Assembly: GCA_041390305.1 (NCBI GenBank)
Contig: JAWKQE010000011.1
Span: 62,001-126,000, forward strand
DNA length: 64,000 bases
DNA from: JACKCR01 sp041390305
Lineage (GTDB): Bacteria; Eisenbacteria; RBG-16-71-46; CAIMUX01
Direction: 5' to 3'
The translations under genes and the position numbers were made by a program. Numbering within the stretch: the stretch's first letter is position 1; each line of letters opens with the position of its first letter. Shown here one piece after another: positions 1 to 8,940 of the stretch. Below the pieces are notes generated by a model. The model was given only the letters and a program-made list of their open reading frames with translations. It ran no database searches and was not told the DNA's origin.

Positions 1-772
1 CTATTGCGAGACGCTGTCGAACCCGACGCTGGTCGTTGCGGACATTCCGGCGCTCGCCGAGATCGCGCACGGAGTAGGCGCGAAGCTGGTCGTCGACAAT
101 ACATTCGCTCCCACCGTGGTGACCCCGAAGGTCCACGGCGCGGACGTGGTGGTGCACAGCCTCACGAAGTACGTGAGCGGAGCGTCCGACATCATCGCGG
201 GCGCGATCTGCGGCGACACCGAGTTCATCGGGTCGCTCATGGACCTCCATCACGGCGCGCTCATGCTCCTCGGGCCCACGATGGACCCGCGCATCGCGCA
301 CGAGCTGGCTCTCCGGCTGCCGCACCTCGGCATCCGGATGCAGGAGCACGGCAGGCGGGCGCAGGTCTTCGCCGAGCGGCTCGAGGCACTCGGCCTTCCG
401 GTCATCTACCCGGGGCTCTCGAACCATGCGAGTTACGAGCGGCTGCTCAAGATCGCAAACCCGGGTTACGGCCACGGCGGGATCCTCGGCCTCGACATGG
501 GCAGTACCGAGCTGGCGTTCCGGTTCATGGACCTCCTCCAGGGCATGGGGTTCGGATTCGTCGCGGTGAGCCTCGGCTACTTCGACAGCCTCCTCTCGTG
601 CTCCGCGAGCTCGACTTCGAGCGAGCTGGAGGAGGAGGACCTCGCTTCCGCCGGCATCTCTCCGGGCCTCGTCCGGATCTCGGTCGGATACACGGGCGAC
701 CTGGAGGAGCGCTGGAACCAGCTCGAGAGCGCCCTCCGTACCATCGGAAAGACGGGCGCGCGGGCTTCGTAG
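1..772 (+). CDS. Cys/Met metabolism PLP-dependent lyase, C-terminal part
   Basis: The gene enters from the left edge and is open from base 2, so the N-terminus is missing. The visible part matches the trans-sulfuration enzyme family (cystathionine gamma-synthase, cystathionine lyase, methionine gamma-lyase). It has the VVDNTF strand and the HSLTKY motif whose lysine forms the Schiff base with pyridoxal phosphate. Near the C-terminus it has the FVAVSLGYFDSLLS and ISPGLVRISVGYTG segments typical of the small domain. The family acts in the cytoplasm on sulfur amino acids. The precise substrate cannot be told from this part. The next gene starts 79 bases downstream. Confidence 0.85.
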   Translation, partial: YCETLSNPTLVVADIPALAEIAHGVGAKLVVDNTFAPTVVTPKVHGADVVVHSLTKYVSGASDIIAGAICGDTEFIGSLMDLHHGALMLLGPTMDPRIAHELALRLPHLGIRMQEHGRRAQVFAERLEALGLPVIYPGLSNHASYERLLKIANPGYGHGGILGLDMGSTELAFRFMDLLQGMGFGFVAVSLGYFDSLLSCSASSTSSELEEEDLASAGISPGLVRISVGYTGDLEERWNQLESALRTIGKTGARAS

Positions 773-851
773 CCCCTCCACCCGGTCCCCGGGTTGGGTC
801 GCGGCGTGAATCGCGGTTGCGGATGCCGCCGTCCGCCGGGAGAATCGGGCC

Positions 852-1931
852 ATGCACACGGACGTCGTCGTTCTCGCCGGGGGGCGTGGGGAGCGGTTCT
901 GGCCGCTCAGCCGCAGGTCCCGCCCCAAGCAGGTTCTGCGCCTGCTCGATGACCAGAGCCTCCTCGAGGCGACGGTCACGCGTGCGCTCGACGGCGTTTC
1001 GGCGGAGCGGCTCTGGGCCATCGCGCCCCGGGACCTGAAGGACGTCCTCTCGCCGGAGGCTCCCGCGATCCGGCCCGACCGCTGGCTCTGGGAGACCGAG
1101 GGGCGGAACACCGGTCCGGCCGTGGCGGCCGCCGTCGCCGAAGTCCTCGCCGAGGTGGTGCGGGCGGGTGAGGAGGATCGCCGCATCCTCGTGCTGCCCG
1201 CCGACCACTGGATCCCCGACAGTGCGGCGTTCTGGCGAACGGTCCGGGCCGGGGAGCGAGTCGTCGACGACACGGGGAGGATCGTCACCTTCGGCATCCC
1301 CGTCACCCGCCCGGAAACCGGCTACGGCTACATCGAGCGTGGCGACCGGATCGACGTGACGGACGCGGACGCCTTCGTCGCGCGGCGCTTTCACGAGAAG
1401 CCGGACCGCGCAACGGCCGGGGCCTATCAGGCAGCCGGCAGCTTCTACTGGAACGCGGGGATCTTTCTCTTCTCCGCCCGGACGATGGCAGAGGAGCTGC
1501 GTCGGCACGCGACGGAACTCGCGGGTCCCTTCGACCAGTTGCTGCGGAACGCGGGGGAGGCGGCGCGGGCCGCGTTCTTCTCGGCCTGTCCGTCCGTCGC
1601 CATCGACCATGCGGTCATGGAACGGTCGGATCGAGTTGCCGTCGTCGTTGCGCAGTTCGGGTGGGACGATCTCGGCTCGTGGTCCTCGTGGTCGGATCTC
1701 GCCGGGGAGGACGGCTCGGGGAATCGAGTGCATGGAGATGCGGTGGTCGCCGACGCCGAGAACAACGTGGTCTTCTCGGAGGAGGGCGGCATCGTCGCGT
1801 TGATCGGCGTCCGCGATCTCGTCGTCGTTCGAACGGCCGACGCGACGCTCGTCTGCCCGCGGGACCGTGTGCAGGAGATCCGCGACCTGGTTCGGAAGGG
1901 ACGAACCGACGGGGATACGAGGTATTGGTGA
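852..1931 (+). CDS. manC: Mannose-1-phosphate guanylyltransferase
   Basis: A 359-residue nucleotidyltransferase that makes GDP-mannose from mannose 1-phosphate and GTP for cell-surface glycans. The N-terminal GTP-binding signature GGRGERFWPLSRRSRPKQ is at about residues 10-27. PADHW follows, then GIPVTRPETGYGYI, FHEKPD near residue 180 and NAGIFLF near residue 200, all standard for the GMP family. Its length matches single-function enzymes without a fused isomerase domain. It heads a same-strand run with a SPOR lipoprotein, a GlmU-like protein, galT and glycogen synthase, which fits a sugar-nucleotide operon. Confidence 0.9.
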   Translation: MHTDVVVLAGGRGERFWPLSRRSRPKQVLRLLDDQSLLEATVTRALDGVSAERLWAIAPRDLKDVLSPEAPAIRPDRWLWETEGRNTGPAVAAAVAEVLAEVVRAGEEDRRILVLPADHWIPDSAAFWRTVRAGERVVDDTGRIVTFGIPVTRPETGYGYIERGDRIDVTDADAFVARRFHEKPDRATAGAYQAAGSFYWNAGIFLFSARTMAEELRRHATELAGPFDQLLRNAGEAARAAFFSACPSVAIDHAVMERSDRVAVVVAQFGWDDLGSWSSWSDLAGEDGSGNRVHGDAVVADAENNVVFSEEGGIVALIGVRDLVVVRTADATLVCPRDRVQEIRDLVRKGRTDGDTRYW

Positions 1932-1974
1932 CGGGGCAGGCGACGAGACACTCTACGGGGCTGGGGAGGATGGG

Positions 1975-2748
1975 ATGAGAGTCTCAACGCGCGGACGATT
2001 CCGTCCGCTGACAACTGAGCATGGGGCCTTCTTCCTCGGTGGAGCCCTGTTCCTGATGCTGGTCTCGGGATGTGCGTCGTCACGTCCGAGTGGGCCCGCG
2101 CTGCCCGTGCCCTCGACGGATCCTCTCCCGGGATCGGGACGTGTGCTCCCCTCGGAGGAGAACTCCGTACGTCCCGACGCACCCGCTGCGTTCCCTGGCT
2201 ATCCTGGGGACTTGTCGGGGGCGACGGCGCCGACGAGGCAGGCCACGACACCTCCGTCGACGAATGCATCGGCGACCGCTTCGCCGGCGACGCCTCCGGT
2301 TACGAAGGATCCCGCGACCTCGGCACCGACGACGCCCGCGACGAAGGCTCGAGCCGCGACGCCGACTCCGCCCGCGACGTCGGCGACTCCGCCGTCGATC
2401 TCGACTCCGCCTGCGTCGCCCGGCCAGGCACCGAACACTTCGCAGAGTCGGGGAGGTGATGCTACGTCTCCCGGCTCCACCGGTCGTTCGGCCTCGACCA
2501 TCCACACCGTCCAGCTCCTCGTCGCATCGACGGTTGAGCGGGCGGAAGAGTGGCGGGCACGCGCGTCGACCGTGCTCGGCGTTCCGGTGCGCGTGGTGCA
2601 GGAGGACGGACTCTTCAAACTGCGGGTCGGTTCGTTCACCACCGAGGATGCCGCGGAAGAGGTCCGACGAGACGCCGTCGTCAGTGGATATGTGGACGCG
2701 ACGGTCGTCACGGTGGCCGAGGCGCGAGCGGGAGGCGGGACGAAGTGA
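1975..2748 (+). CDS. SPOR-domain lipoprotein
   Basis: The ATG at 1975 follows GGGGAGGA by 4 bases and gives a 257-residue lipoprotein. A signal segment ends in the lipobox LVSGC near residues 28-32. An upstream in-frame start would put about 36 extra residues before the signal and is unlikely. Residues about 75-160 are a Thr/Pro/Ala-rich linker. Residues about 170-255 form a SPOR-like fold (HTVQLLVAS..., LFKLRVGSF), a domain known to bind denuded septal peptidoglycan. A periplasmic, envelope-anchored role is inferred. Its stop overlaps the start of the next gene as GTGA, so the two are probably translationally coupled. Confidence 0.8.
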   Translation: MRVSTRGRFRPLTTEHGAFFLGGALFLMLVSGCASSRPSGPALPVPSTDPLPGSGRVLPSEENSVRPDAPAAFPGYPGDLSGATAPTRQATTPPSTNASATASPATPPVTKDPATSAPTTPATKARAATPTPPATSATPPSISTPPASPGQAPNTSQSRGGDATSPGSTGRSASTIHTVQLLVASTVERAEEWRARASTVLGVPVRVVQEDGLFKLRVGSFTTEDAAEEVRRDAVVSGYVDATVVTVAEARAGGGTK

Positions 2749-4031
2749 CGACCTGGGTGCTGTTCGAGGACCAAAGCTGGGCGGAACTCCGCCCACTCAC
2801 CTGGCTCCGTCCGCCGAGTGAACTCCGCTTCGGAGCGGACACGACCGAGGCGCGCTGGCGCCGTCTCGTCGGGGACGACCCACTCTTCGTCGTCTGTCGC
2901 GACGAGGTCGCGGCCCTTCGTGCGGGACGTCTCGGATGGGGGGGGCTGAGCGGGATCGCCGAGGACGCGGTCTGGGTGAGCGACCGGTTGATTCCGACGG
3001 CCGGTACGATCGATTCGCTCCGTTCGCTCCCTTCCGGAGGGAGCGCGAGCCTCGACGGAGTCGCCGTCGCGATGCGGGGCTCGGTCGATAGCGCCAGAGC
3101 CGGGGATCTCGGCGCCTGCGCGGCGGTGTCCGAGGAACTCGCGCGCTGCCCGGTAGGGGTGGAGCTCGAATCGGGTGACCATTTGCGGCACCTCGGTGAC
3201 CTCGTTCGCGTGCAGGGCACGTGTCTCGACGCGGATCTCGGATCGCTACTGGGTGCGGATGGACGTGGTTCGCTTTCGCCCTCTGGGCCGATCGGTGACG
3301 GTTCCGGACCGGTCGTCGATGGATTCGGCTACGCGCGCGAGCGGATCCGGATCGACGAGACGGCGCGCGTCGATCACGGTGCGGTACTCGATGCTCGGGA
3401 AGGCGGAATCGTCCTCGGCGCGGAGTGCGTCGTGCTTCCGGGGACCTACCTCAAGGGACCGCTCATCGCGGATCGTCGCTGTCTCTTCCTCGGCGGAACG
3501 ATCGGGAGCGGTTCTTCCTTCGGCCCCGTCTCGCGCGTTCGCGGTGAGATCGAGACCACGGTGTTCCTCGGCTACGCGAACAAGGCACACGACGGCTTCG
3601 TCGGACACAGCTACATCGGCGAGTGGGTCAACCTCGGCGCTCTCACCACGACGAGCGATCTCAAGAACGACTACGGTGAAGTGACCCTGGACGTGGCGGG
3701 GGAGATGCTGAAGTCCGGCTCGAACAAGATCGGAACGTTCTTCGGCGATCACGCGAAGACCCGGATCGGCGCACTGCTCAACACCGGTTCGATCGTGGGG
3801 CTGGGTGCGAACGTCTTCGGTGACGTCGCGGTCCCCGAACGATACATCGCCGACTTCCAGTGGGGGACCGGCGCCGATGCCGTCGAGTACCGGATCGACA
3901 AGTTCCTGAGGGTCGCGCGGACCGTGCTCGGCCGGAGAGGGGTTCCGTGGACGACGGAGTACGAGCGGGCGTGTCATATCGCCTTCGCGGCGAGTGAGTC
4001 CACGCGCTCCCGGAGGCTCGAGCGTGCCTGA
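2745..4031 (+). CDS. GlmU-like sugar nucleotidyltransferase with hexapeptide-repeat domain
   Basis: Starting at the GTG at 2745, which follows GGAGG and overlaps the previous stop, the product is 428 residues. The first ~190 residues are a divergent nucleotidyltransferase-like domain (WVLFEDQSW start, RPLTWLRPPSELRFG). Residues about 205-370 are a left-handed beta-helix of hexapeptide repeats (VDHGAVLD, GTYLKGPL, GHSYIGEWVNLGALTTTSDLKNDYG). This arrangement matches the GlmU-like putative sugar nucleotidyltransferases common in Bacteroidetes and relatives. A role in activated sugar synthesis is probable; the sugar is not known. The galT start lies within its last codons. Confidence 0.8.
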   Translation: MTTWVLFEDQSWAELRPLTWLRPPSELRFGADTTEARWRRLVGDDPLFVVCRDEVAALRAGRLGWGGLSGIAEDAVWVSDRLIPTAGTIDSLRSLPSGGSASLDGVAVAMRGSVDSARAGDLGACAAVSEELARCPVGVELESGDHLRHLGDLVRVQGTCLDADLGSLLGADGRGSLSPSGPIGDGSGPVVDGFGYARERIRIDETARVDHGAVLDAREGGIVLGAECVVLPGTYLKGPLIADRRCLFLGGTIGSGSSFGPVSRVRGEIETTVFLGYANKAHDGFVGHSYIGEWVNLGALTTTSDLKNDYGEVTLDVAGEMLKSGSNKIGTFFGDHAKTRIGALLNTGSIVGLGANVFGDVAVPERYIADFQWGTGADAVEYRIDKFLRVARTVLGRRGVPWTTEYERACHIAFAASESTRSRRLERA

Positions 4032-5028
4032 GCTCCGGCGGGATCCGATCGTCGGACGTTGGGTCGTGCTCGCCCCGGAGCGGGGGGAGAGACCGTCCGA
4101 CTTCCCTCCGGTCCACGCCGGGACGGCGGGAAACACGTGTCCGTTCTGTCCCGGCCACGAGTCGATGACCCCACCGGAGGTCTATGCGGAGCGTCCCGAC
4201 GGAATGCCCGACAACGGTGAGGGCTGGTCCGTGCGCGTCGTCTCGAACAAGTATCCTGCGCTCCAGATCGAAGGCGACCTCGATCCCCAGTCGGACGGTG
4301 TCTACCGTTCGATGCGCGGGGTGGGTGCGCACGAGGTGATCATCGAGTCTCCCGACCACCGCGCGACTCTCGCGTCGCTGCCCGACGACCAGATCGCTGC
4401 CGTGGCGCGTGCCGCTCGAGAGCGGATCATCGACCTGACCGGAGACAGACGCTTCCGCTACATCCAGGTCTTCAAGAACTTCGGCGCGGAAGCGGGCGCG
4501 ACGCTCGAACACAGTCACACCCAGCTCATCGCGACGCCGACGGTTCCGCGTCGTCTCGACGAGGAACTCGGCGGATTCGCCCTCCACGAGAGAGCGAACG
4601 GTGGGTGCATCCTCTGCGCGATGATCCAACAGGAACGGAACACGGTGAGGCGGATCCTCTGCGAGTCCGAGCGGTTCCTCGCCTTCGAGCCGTTCGCGCC
4701 ACGCTTCCCCTACGAGACCTGGATCGTCCCGACGTATCACGAGGGTGCCTACGAGACGAGCTCGGACGAGGACCTCCTCGCGTTCGGGCAGATCCTGGGC
4801 AAGACGCTCCGGGCCATTCACCGGGCCCTGGGCAGCCCTCCCTACAACTTCGTCCTCCACACCGCTCCGATCAACGAGCCGGGGCGCGTGCCGCTCTTCC
4901 ATTGGCACCTCGAGATCATGCCGAAGCTGACGAAGGTGGCCGGTTTCGAGTGGGGTACCGGGTTCTATATCAACTCCGTCCCTCCGGAAGACGCCGCGGA
5001 CGTGCTTCGTGGCCACCTCGACGCCTGA
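4024..5028 (+). CDS. galT: Galactose-1-phosphate uridylyltransferase
   Basis: The GTG at 4024 overlaps the previous stop and is preceded by GGAGG at about 4012-4016, giving 334 residues. It carries the catalytic HIT-type motif HSHTQ (residues 163-167), a zinc-type CPFC pair (residues 39 and 42) and a second CILC pair (195 and 198). RRDPIVGRWVVLAPER at the start and LFHWHLEIMPK at the end are also GalT hallmarks. The family exchanges UMP between UDP-glucose and galactose 1-phosphate. Its position just before a glycogen-synthase-type gene suggests hexose-phosphate and glucan metabolism. Confidence 0.9.
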   Translation: MPELRRDPIVGRWVVLAPERGERPSDFPPVHAGTAGNTCPFCPGHESMTPPEVYAERPDGMPDNGEGWSVRVVSNKYPALQIEGDLDPQSDGVYRSMRGVGAHEVIIESPDHRATLASLPDDQIAAVARAARERIIDLTGDRRFRYIQVFKNFGAEAGATLEHSHTQLIATPTVPRRLDEELGGFALHERANGGCILCAMIQQERNTVRRILCESERFLAFEPFAPRFPYETWIVPTYHEGAYETSSDEDLLAFGQILGKTLRAIHRALGSPPYNFVLHTAPINEPGRVPLFHWHLEIMPKLTKVAGFEWGTGFYINSVPPEDAADVLRGHLDA

Positions 5029-5101
5029 TTCGAGTTCCGGCCGCGACAGGGACGCGATCGCTCCAGTATGCTGGCGGGATACCCGCCCGCCTCTTGAGGA
5101 A

Positions 5102-5117
5102 CGGCCCGTCCGGGCCG
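5102..5117. other. GC-rich inverted repeat between galT and the glucan synthase
   Basis: CGGCCC-GTCC-GGGCCG is a perfect 6-bp stem in the 160-base gap after galT. It has no following T run, so at most it is a weak or Rho-assisted attenuator. It may have no function. Confidence 0.3.
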
Positions 5118-5188
5118 ATCTCCCGTAGTGCGGGGCTGGGTTCGAGTGGGCCCGTGTGGGGCCCCAGCCACGGTGGAGGGAGCCGTCA

Positions 5189-6652
5189 GTGCAGAGTCCG
5201 TTGGAGATTGCGTTCGTCGGGTCCGAGACGAGACCTTTCGAACACAGGTCGGAAGTGGGAGCGTTCGCCGACGCCCTGGGGCGGGAGTTGGAACGACGCG
5301 GTCACTACATCGTCTACTTCCTCCCCGATGGCGACTATCTGAGCCGGTTCCCCGGACTCCGCTTCAACGAGACGATGGAACTCGACGTCGCCGGACGAAA
5401 GGCGACCCTCCGGCGGGGGACCGTGGAGGGGAGAACTGCGAAGTTCCTCGCGGTCGGTGGGGAGGAGCTCGAGTCGATCACTCCCGCCCAGGTCGCCGGT
5501 TCGCCCGTTGCGTCCGCGTTCTTCGCGCAGGGAGTGCTGAGGTCGCTCCATCAGATGAAGTGGTGGCCGCACGTGTTCCACGTCCTCGATCCAGCGGCCG
5601 CGCTGCTCCCGGTTCTCCTCCGCCGCGATCCGGACGTAGATCCGGAGGTGCGGAATGCCCGGACGCTCTACTCGATCCACGACCTCTCGCTCGCTCCGTT
5701 CGGTTCCGGTGATGCGTGGGCCGCGGTGGGCGCGATGGGACAGGATCCGGAAGTACGCGCGAGCGTCGACATGAACGGTGGCGCGAGCTTCCTCCGCGCC
5801 GCGCTTCTCTATGCGGATCGAGTGACGGCTCCCGGCCCGAGCTACTCCGCCGAACTCCAGCGCCAAGGGTTCGGCTTCGGTTTCGAGGACGTCCTCGCGC
5901 AGAAGGGAGACCGGCTCGAAGGGATCCCGTTCGGAATCGATACGTCACGCTGGAATCCGCTTTCGGACGAGCTCATCCCATACCGGTTCTCGTCCAACGA
6001 CCTTGTTCAACGGGGGAGCAACAAGGTTCGTTTCCTCGAGTCGGTCGATCTCCCGGTCGAACCGGACGTGCCTCTGATCACGTTCGATGCACCCCTCGCG
6101 GATGGGCAGGGCTGGGAGCTGCTCGAAGCCGTGGCCGGTGACCTCATGGGAGAGCGCGTGAAGCTCGCGCTCTTCGGCCGCCGCACGGCACCCGGCCACG
6201 TTTCGAAGTGGGAGACGTGGGCCGAAGACTTTGCGAAGGCGGCTCCCGATCGAGTCTCGTTCGTGAGGGACGCGTCACAGCCACAGTTCCGCCTCGAACT
6301 CGCCGGCACCGACTTCCTTCTGTGCGCGCCGCGCAGGGAACCCACGGCCCAGCTCGCGATGCGCGGCATGCGTTACGGCGCGGTCCCGATCGCGCACCTC
6401 ACCGGAGCGCTGACGGACGTGGTCCGGCCCTACGTGCTCGAGACCGCGAAGGGTGAAGGCTTCGTCTTCGGTGAGTACGACGGTGGCGCGATGCTCTCGG
6501 CGATCCGGCAGGCGATCGAGGTCTATCCGAAGCGATCCGCATGGAAGCGGCTCGTGGCCCACCTCCAGCAGGTCGAAGTCTCCTGGGCGCGCACCGCCAC
6601 TCGGTACATCGCGGCCTACGAGCGGACGATCGTGATGCCTCCCGCGCGCTGA
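5189..6652 (+). CDS. GT5 glycogen/starch synthase-type glycosyltransferase, divergent
   Basis: The GTG at 5189 lies 8 bases after GGAGGG and gives 487 residues (an alternative GTG at 5156 has no good ribosome site). The N-terminal GT5 region is recognisable (LEIAFVGSETRPFEHRSEVG, then FADALGRELERRGH). The C-terminal half has the retaining-transferase segment EPTAQLAMRGMRYGAVPIAH followed by TGALTDVV, matching the glycogen-synthase EPCGLTQLYALRYG...TGGLADTV block. The usual N-terminal KxGGL nucleotide-sugar loop is replaced by RSEVGAFAD. Family membership is likely; ADP-glucose use is less certain because of this substitution. Confidence 0.75.
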   Translation: MQSPLEIAFVGSETRPFEHRSEVGAFADALGRELERRGHYIVYFLPDGDYLSRFPGLRFNETMELDVAGRKATLRRGTVEGRTAKFLAVGGEELESITPAQVAGSPVASAFFAQGVLRSLHQMKWWPHVFHVLDPAAALLPVLLRRDPDVDPEVRNARTLYSIHDLSLAPFGSGDAWAAVGAMGQDPEVRASVDMNGGASFLRAALLYADRVTAPGPSYSAELQRQGFGFGFEDVLAQKGDRLEGIPFGIDTSRWNPLSDELIPYRFSSNDLVQRGSNKVRFLESVDLPVEPDVPLITFDAPLADGQGWELLEAVAGDLMGERVKLALFGRRTAPGHVSKWETWAEDFAKAAPDRVSFVRDASQPQFRLELAGTDFLLCAPRREPTAQLAMRGMRYGAVPIAHLTGALTDVVRPYVLETAKGEGFVFGEYDGGAMLSAIRQAIEVYPKRSAWKRLVAHLQQVEVSWARTATRYIAAYERTIVMPPAR

Positions 6653-6659
6653 CGCCGGA

Positions 6660-7880
6660 TCAATGCTTCGCGTCCTCCAGTAGCGCGTCGTGAAGGAGGC
6701 GGCTTGCCTCCTCGCCTCGATCCTCCGGCACGAGGAACGAGAGCGCGTGCGCTCCGGTCTGGGAGAGCAGGGTCGGAATCCCCGCGGCCGAGAGCGTCGA
6801 CTCCGCCTCGAAGAGACGGGTCGAACCGAGATGCGCGCCGTCGCCGATCAACGTGACGAGCGCGAGATTCCGTTCCAGGTGGAGAGACGCCCCCGCGCCC
6901 CACGATTCCTGATCGTTCCATTCCTCCGGTGACGCTCCTTCCGGAAGGACCCAGTGCCAGCGGCGCGTACCGTCCTCCGTCCGCTCGGAGAAGGAGACGA
7001 GGCACGTGCCCTGGGAGCGAAGTGCCGGGGGAGGAGCGTCCTTCGGCTGGACCGCGCGCAGCCAATGCACGGGGGATTCGAGAGCCACGGCGACGATGCG
7101 ATCGCTTTCCATCGGACAGTTCTCCTCGCTGAATGGGAGGCGCTCGACGGGCGTTCTGGGAACGCGGGTGCCGGGGCCGAGGGTGAGTGTGGAACGGATG
7201 CGGAGTGGAAGGCCGTAGCGCCGCGCGAGCCGCACGGCGCGGCGATAGAGCACGCGTCCTCCGAAGTGGGAGAGCGCGATCATCGCGTCGTAGTCGATGG
7301 CCTCGATCCTCCGGGCACCTGGGACCACGCGCGGATCCGCGGTCCAAACCCCGTCGACGTCGGTGAGGATCTGGCACTCCTCCGCACCGAACCGGATCGC
7401 GAGCGCGACCGCGGTCGTATCGCTCCCGCCGCGCCCCAGCGTCGTCACTTCCTTCTCCGGAGAGACGCCCTGGAACCCCGCGACGATGACGACCTTGCCT
7501 TTCGCGATCTCGTCCTCGATCCGGAAAGGGCGGATGCTGAAGATGCGGGCATCGGCGTGCCGGCTGTCCGTGACGATGCCGCTCTGCGATCCGGTGAACG
7601 AGATCGCCGGGTAGCCGAGCGACCCGAGCGCCATGGCGAGGAGCGACATCGAGATCCGCTCGCCCGCGGTGAGGAGCATGTCGAGCTCCCGGCGCGGGGG
7701 AGTGCGGCAGACCCGTTTGGCGAGATGGATGAGCTCGTCCGTGGTCTGTCCCATCGCGGAGACCACGACGAGCACCTCGTCACCCTGTTCCCGATAGCGC
7801 AGGATCTGCCGGGCGACCTCGAGGATTCGCACCGGAGATTCAACGGAGGTGCCTCCGTATTTCAGAACTCTGAGGGCCAT
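6660..7880 (-). CDS. lysC: Aspartate kinase
   Basis: The 406-residue enzyme starts at the ATG complementary to 7878-7880, preceded by AGGAAGG. It phosphorylates aspartate, the first step to lysine, threonine, methionine and diaminopimelate. KYGGTSV is at residues 7-13, VVSAMG near 48-53, FTGSQSGIVTD in the middle, and GRGGSDTTAVALA with LTDVDGVWTADPR are the amino-acid kinase signatures. The last ~150 residues resemble a pair of ACT domains (ERNLALVTLIGDG), the usual allosteric site. It is a single gene, convergent with the glucan synthase. Confidence 0.93.
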   Translation of the reverse strand: MALRVLKYGGTSVESPVRILEVARQILRYREQGDEVLVVVSAMGQTTDELIHLAKRVCRTPPRRELDMLLTAGERISMSLLAMALGSLGYPAISFTGSQSGIVTDSRHADARIFSIRPFRIEDEIAKGKVVIVAGFQGVSPEKEVTTLGRGGSDTTAVALAIRFGAEECQILTDVDGVWTADPRVVPGARRIEAIDYDAMIALSHFGGRVLYRRAVRLARRYGLPLRIRSTLTLGPGTRVPRTPVERLPFSEENCPMESDRIVAVALESPVHWLRAVQPKDAPPPALRSQGTCLVSFSERTEDGTRRWHWVLPEGASPEEWNDQESWGAGASLHLERNLALVTLIGDGAHLGSTRLFEAESTLSAAGIPTLLSQTGAHALSFLVPEDRGEEASRLLHDALLEDAKH

Positions 7881-8093
7881 GCCGAAACCTTCCTCGTACG
7901 TGGCCTGAGCGGCTGTGCGAAAGGGCCAAATCCTTTCGATATGGCCACTTGCGACCTTGTCGCGAGAATAGGCGGAACGTGGACGGAGGACTATGGGAAT
8001 TCGGCTCGACCGGCACGGCTGGGAGCCGATCCCGAGGGAGACCCCCGGGCGTGTGGGAGCACCACGACGGGGCAGTGAAGTTGGGATTGTGCG

Positions 8094-8122
8094 TTGACAA
8101 CCCCGGGGGGTTTCCCTAGATT
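8094..8122 (+). promoter_or_regulatory. Sigma-70-type promoter of the tRNA-Gly/tRNA-Cys unit
   Basis: A perfect -35 hexamer TTGACA (8094-8099) is followed after 17 bases by TAGATT (8117-8122). This is about 58 bases before tRNA-Gly on the same strand and in a gene-free stretch, so it is probably the tRNA operon promoter. Confidence 0.65.
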
Positions 8123-8179
8123 TGGGCTTCTGCTGCTGGCGGCAGTCATGCTGCAGCGGGCGGCAAACAGGTTGGTTGA

Positions 8180-8254
<75 letters not shown>

Positions 8255-8309
8255 TTTCTTCCTACCCGACCTCTCTCCGGATTCCGCGGCTCGGGTGCCA
8301 GGTCGTGGA

Positions 8310-8384
8310 GGCGCCATAGCCAAGTGGTAAGGCGACGGTCTGCAAAACCGTTATTCCCCGGTTCAAATCCGGGTGGCGCCTCCA
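8310..8384 (+). tRNA. tRNA-Cys (anticodon GCA)
   Basis: The acceptor GGCGCC pairs with GGCGCC, the anticodon loop CTGCAAA holds GCA, the T arm contains CGGTTCAAATCCGG and CCA is encoded. It is in tandem with tRNA-Gly. Confidence 0.97.
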
Positions 8385-8691
8385 ATTTCTTCCCCGAGTC
8401 CACCGGCACCTCGAGGCCCGGCCGCAGGCCATCCCGTAGCGCCGCCGACGCGCCATTTCACACACCCACGATACCGTTCCTTGCCGACGTCCGTTGCCGA
8501 ACTGACGTTCCATTGCCGACGTCCGTCGGCTAGCCGACTCCAGTTCCCGTATCGGCGTTCACCCCTCTTGCCGTGGCAGGTGCCCCAGCATTCCCATCGT
8601 CCTCCCCGGTACTCACTCACCGGAGGTATGGTCAACGCATCCGCGGTGCGCCGATGCTCGGAGTGCCGCCCGAACGAACAGGAGGAGTGAG
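8385..8691. other. Gene-free stretch with short direct repeats
   Basis: No credible gene. TTGCCGACGTCCGT occurs twice, at 8481-8494 and 8513-8526, with a related half copy between them. The second copy runs into the palindrome GTCGGCTAGCCGAC (8525-8538). This could be an operator or processing structure downstream of the tRNAs; function unknown. Confidence 0.5.
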
Positions 8692-8880
8692 ATGCCCGAG
8701 AAGATCGAGGTGAAGGAGCAGAAGGAGTACCACCCGAAGTGTCCGCACTGCGACAAGGTGCTCTCGCAGATCTTCTTCCACAAGGTTCGGACGGTCGGCA
8801 TGACGGGGATCGGATACCTGGCCGTCTACAGCTGTCCCTACTGCAAGGTTGCGATCGGAACGTCGGCGAACTCTGGATAG
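8692..8880 (+). CDS. Small zinc-ribbon protein
   Basis: A 62-residue protein with a strong ribosome site (AGGAGGAGTGAG) directly before the ATG. It has two CPxC knuckles, CPHC (about residues 17-20) and CPYC (about 49-52), which predict a zinc ribbon of about 35 residues. The N-terminus is short and charged. Such proteins are common in high-GC uncultured genomes; no specific function can be assigned. It is not overlapped by any longer convincing gene. Confidence 0.7.
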   Translation: MPEKIEVKEQKEYHPKCPHCDKVLSQIFFHKVRTVGMTGIGYLAVYSCPYCKVAIGTSANSG

Positions 8881-8940
8881 TGGCGCACCGGCCTGCCGGC
8901 CAGCGTCGGCTCCAGCTCACCGGAGCGAACTCCTTGATGC

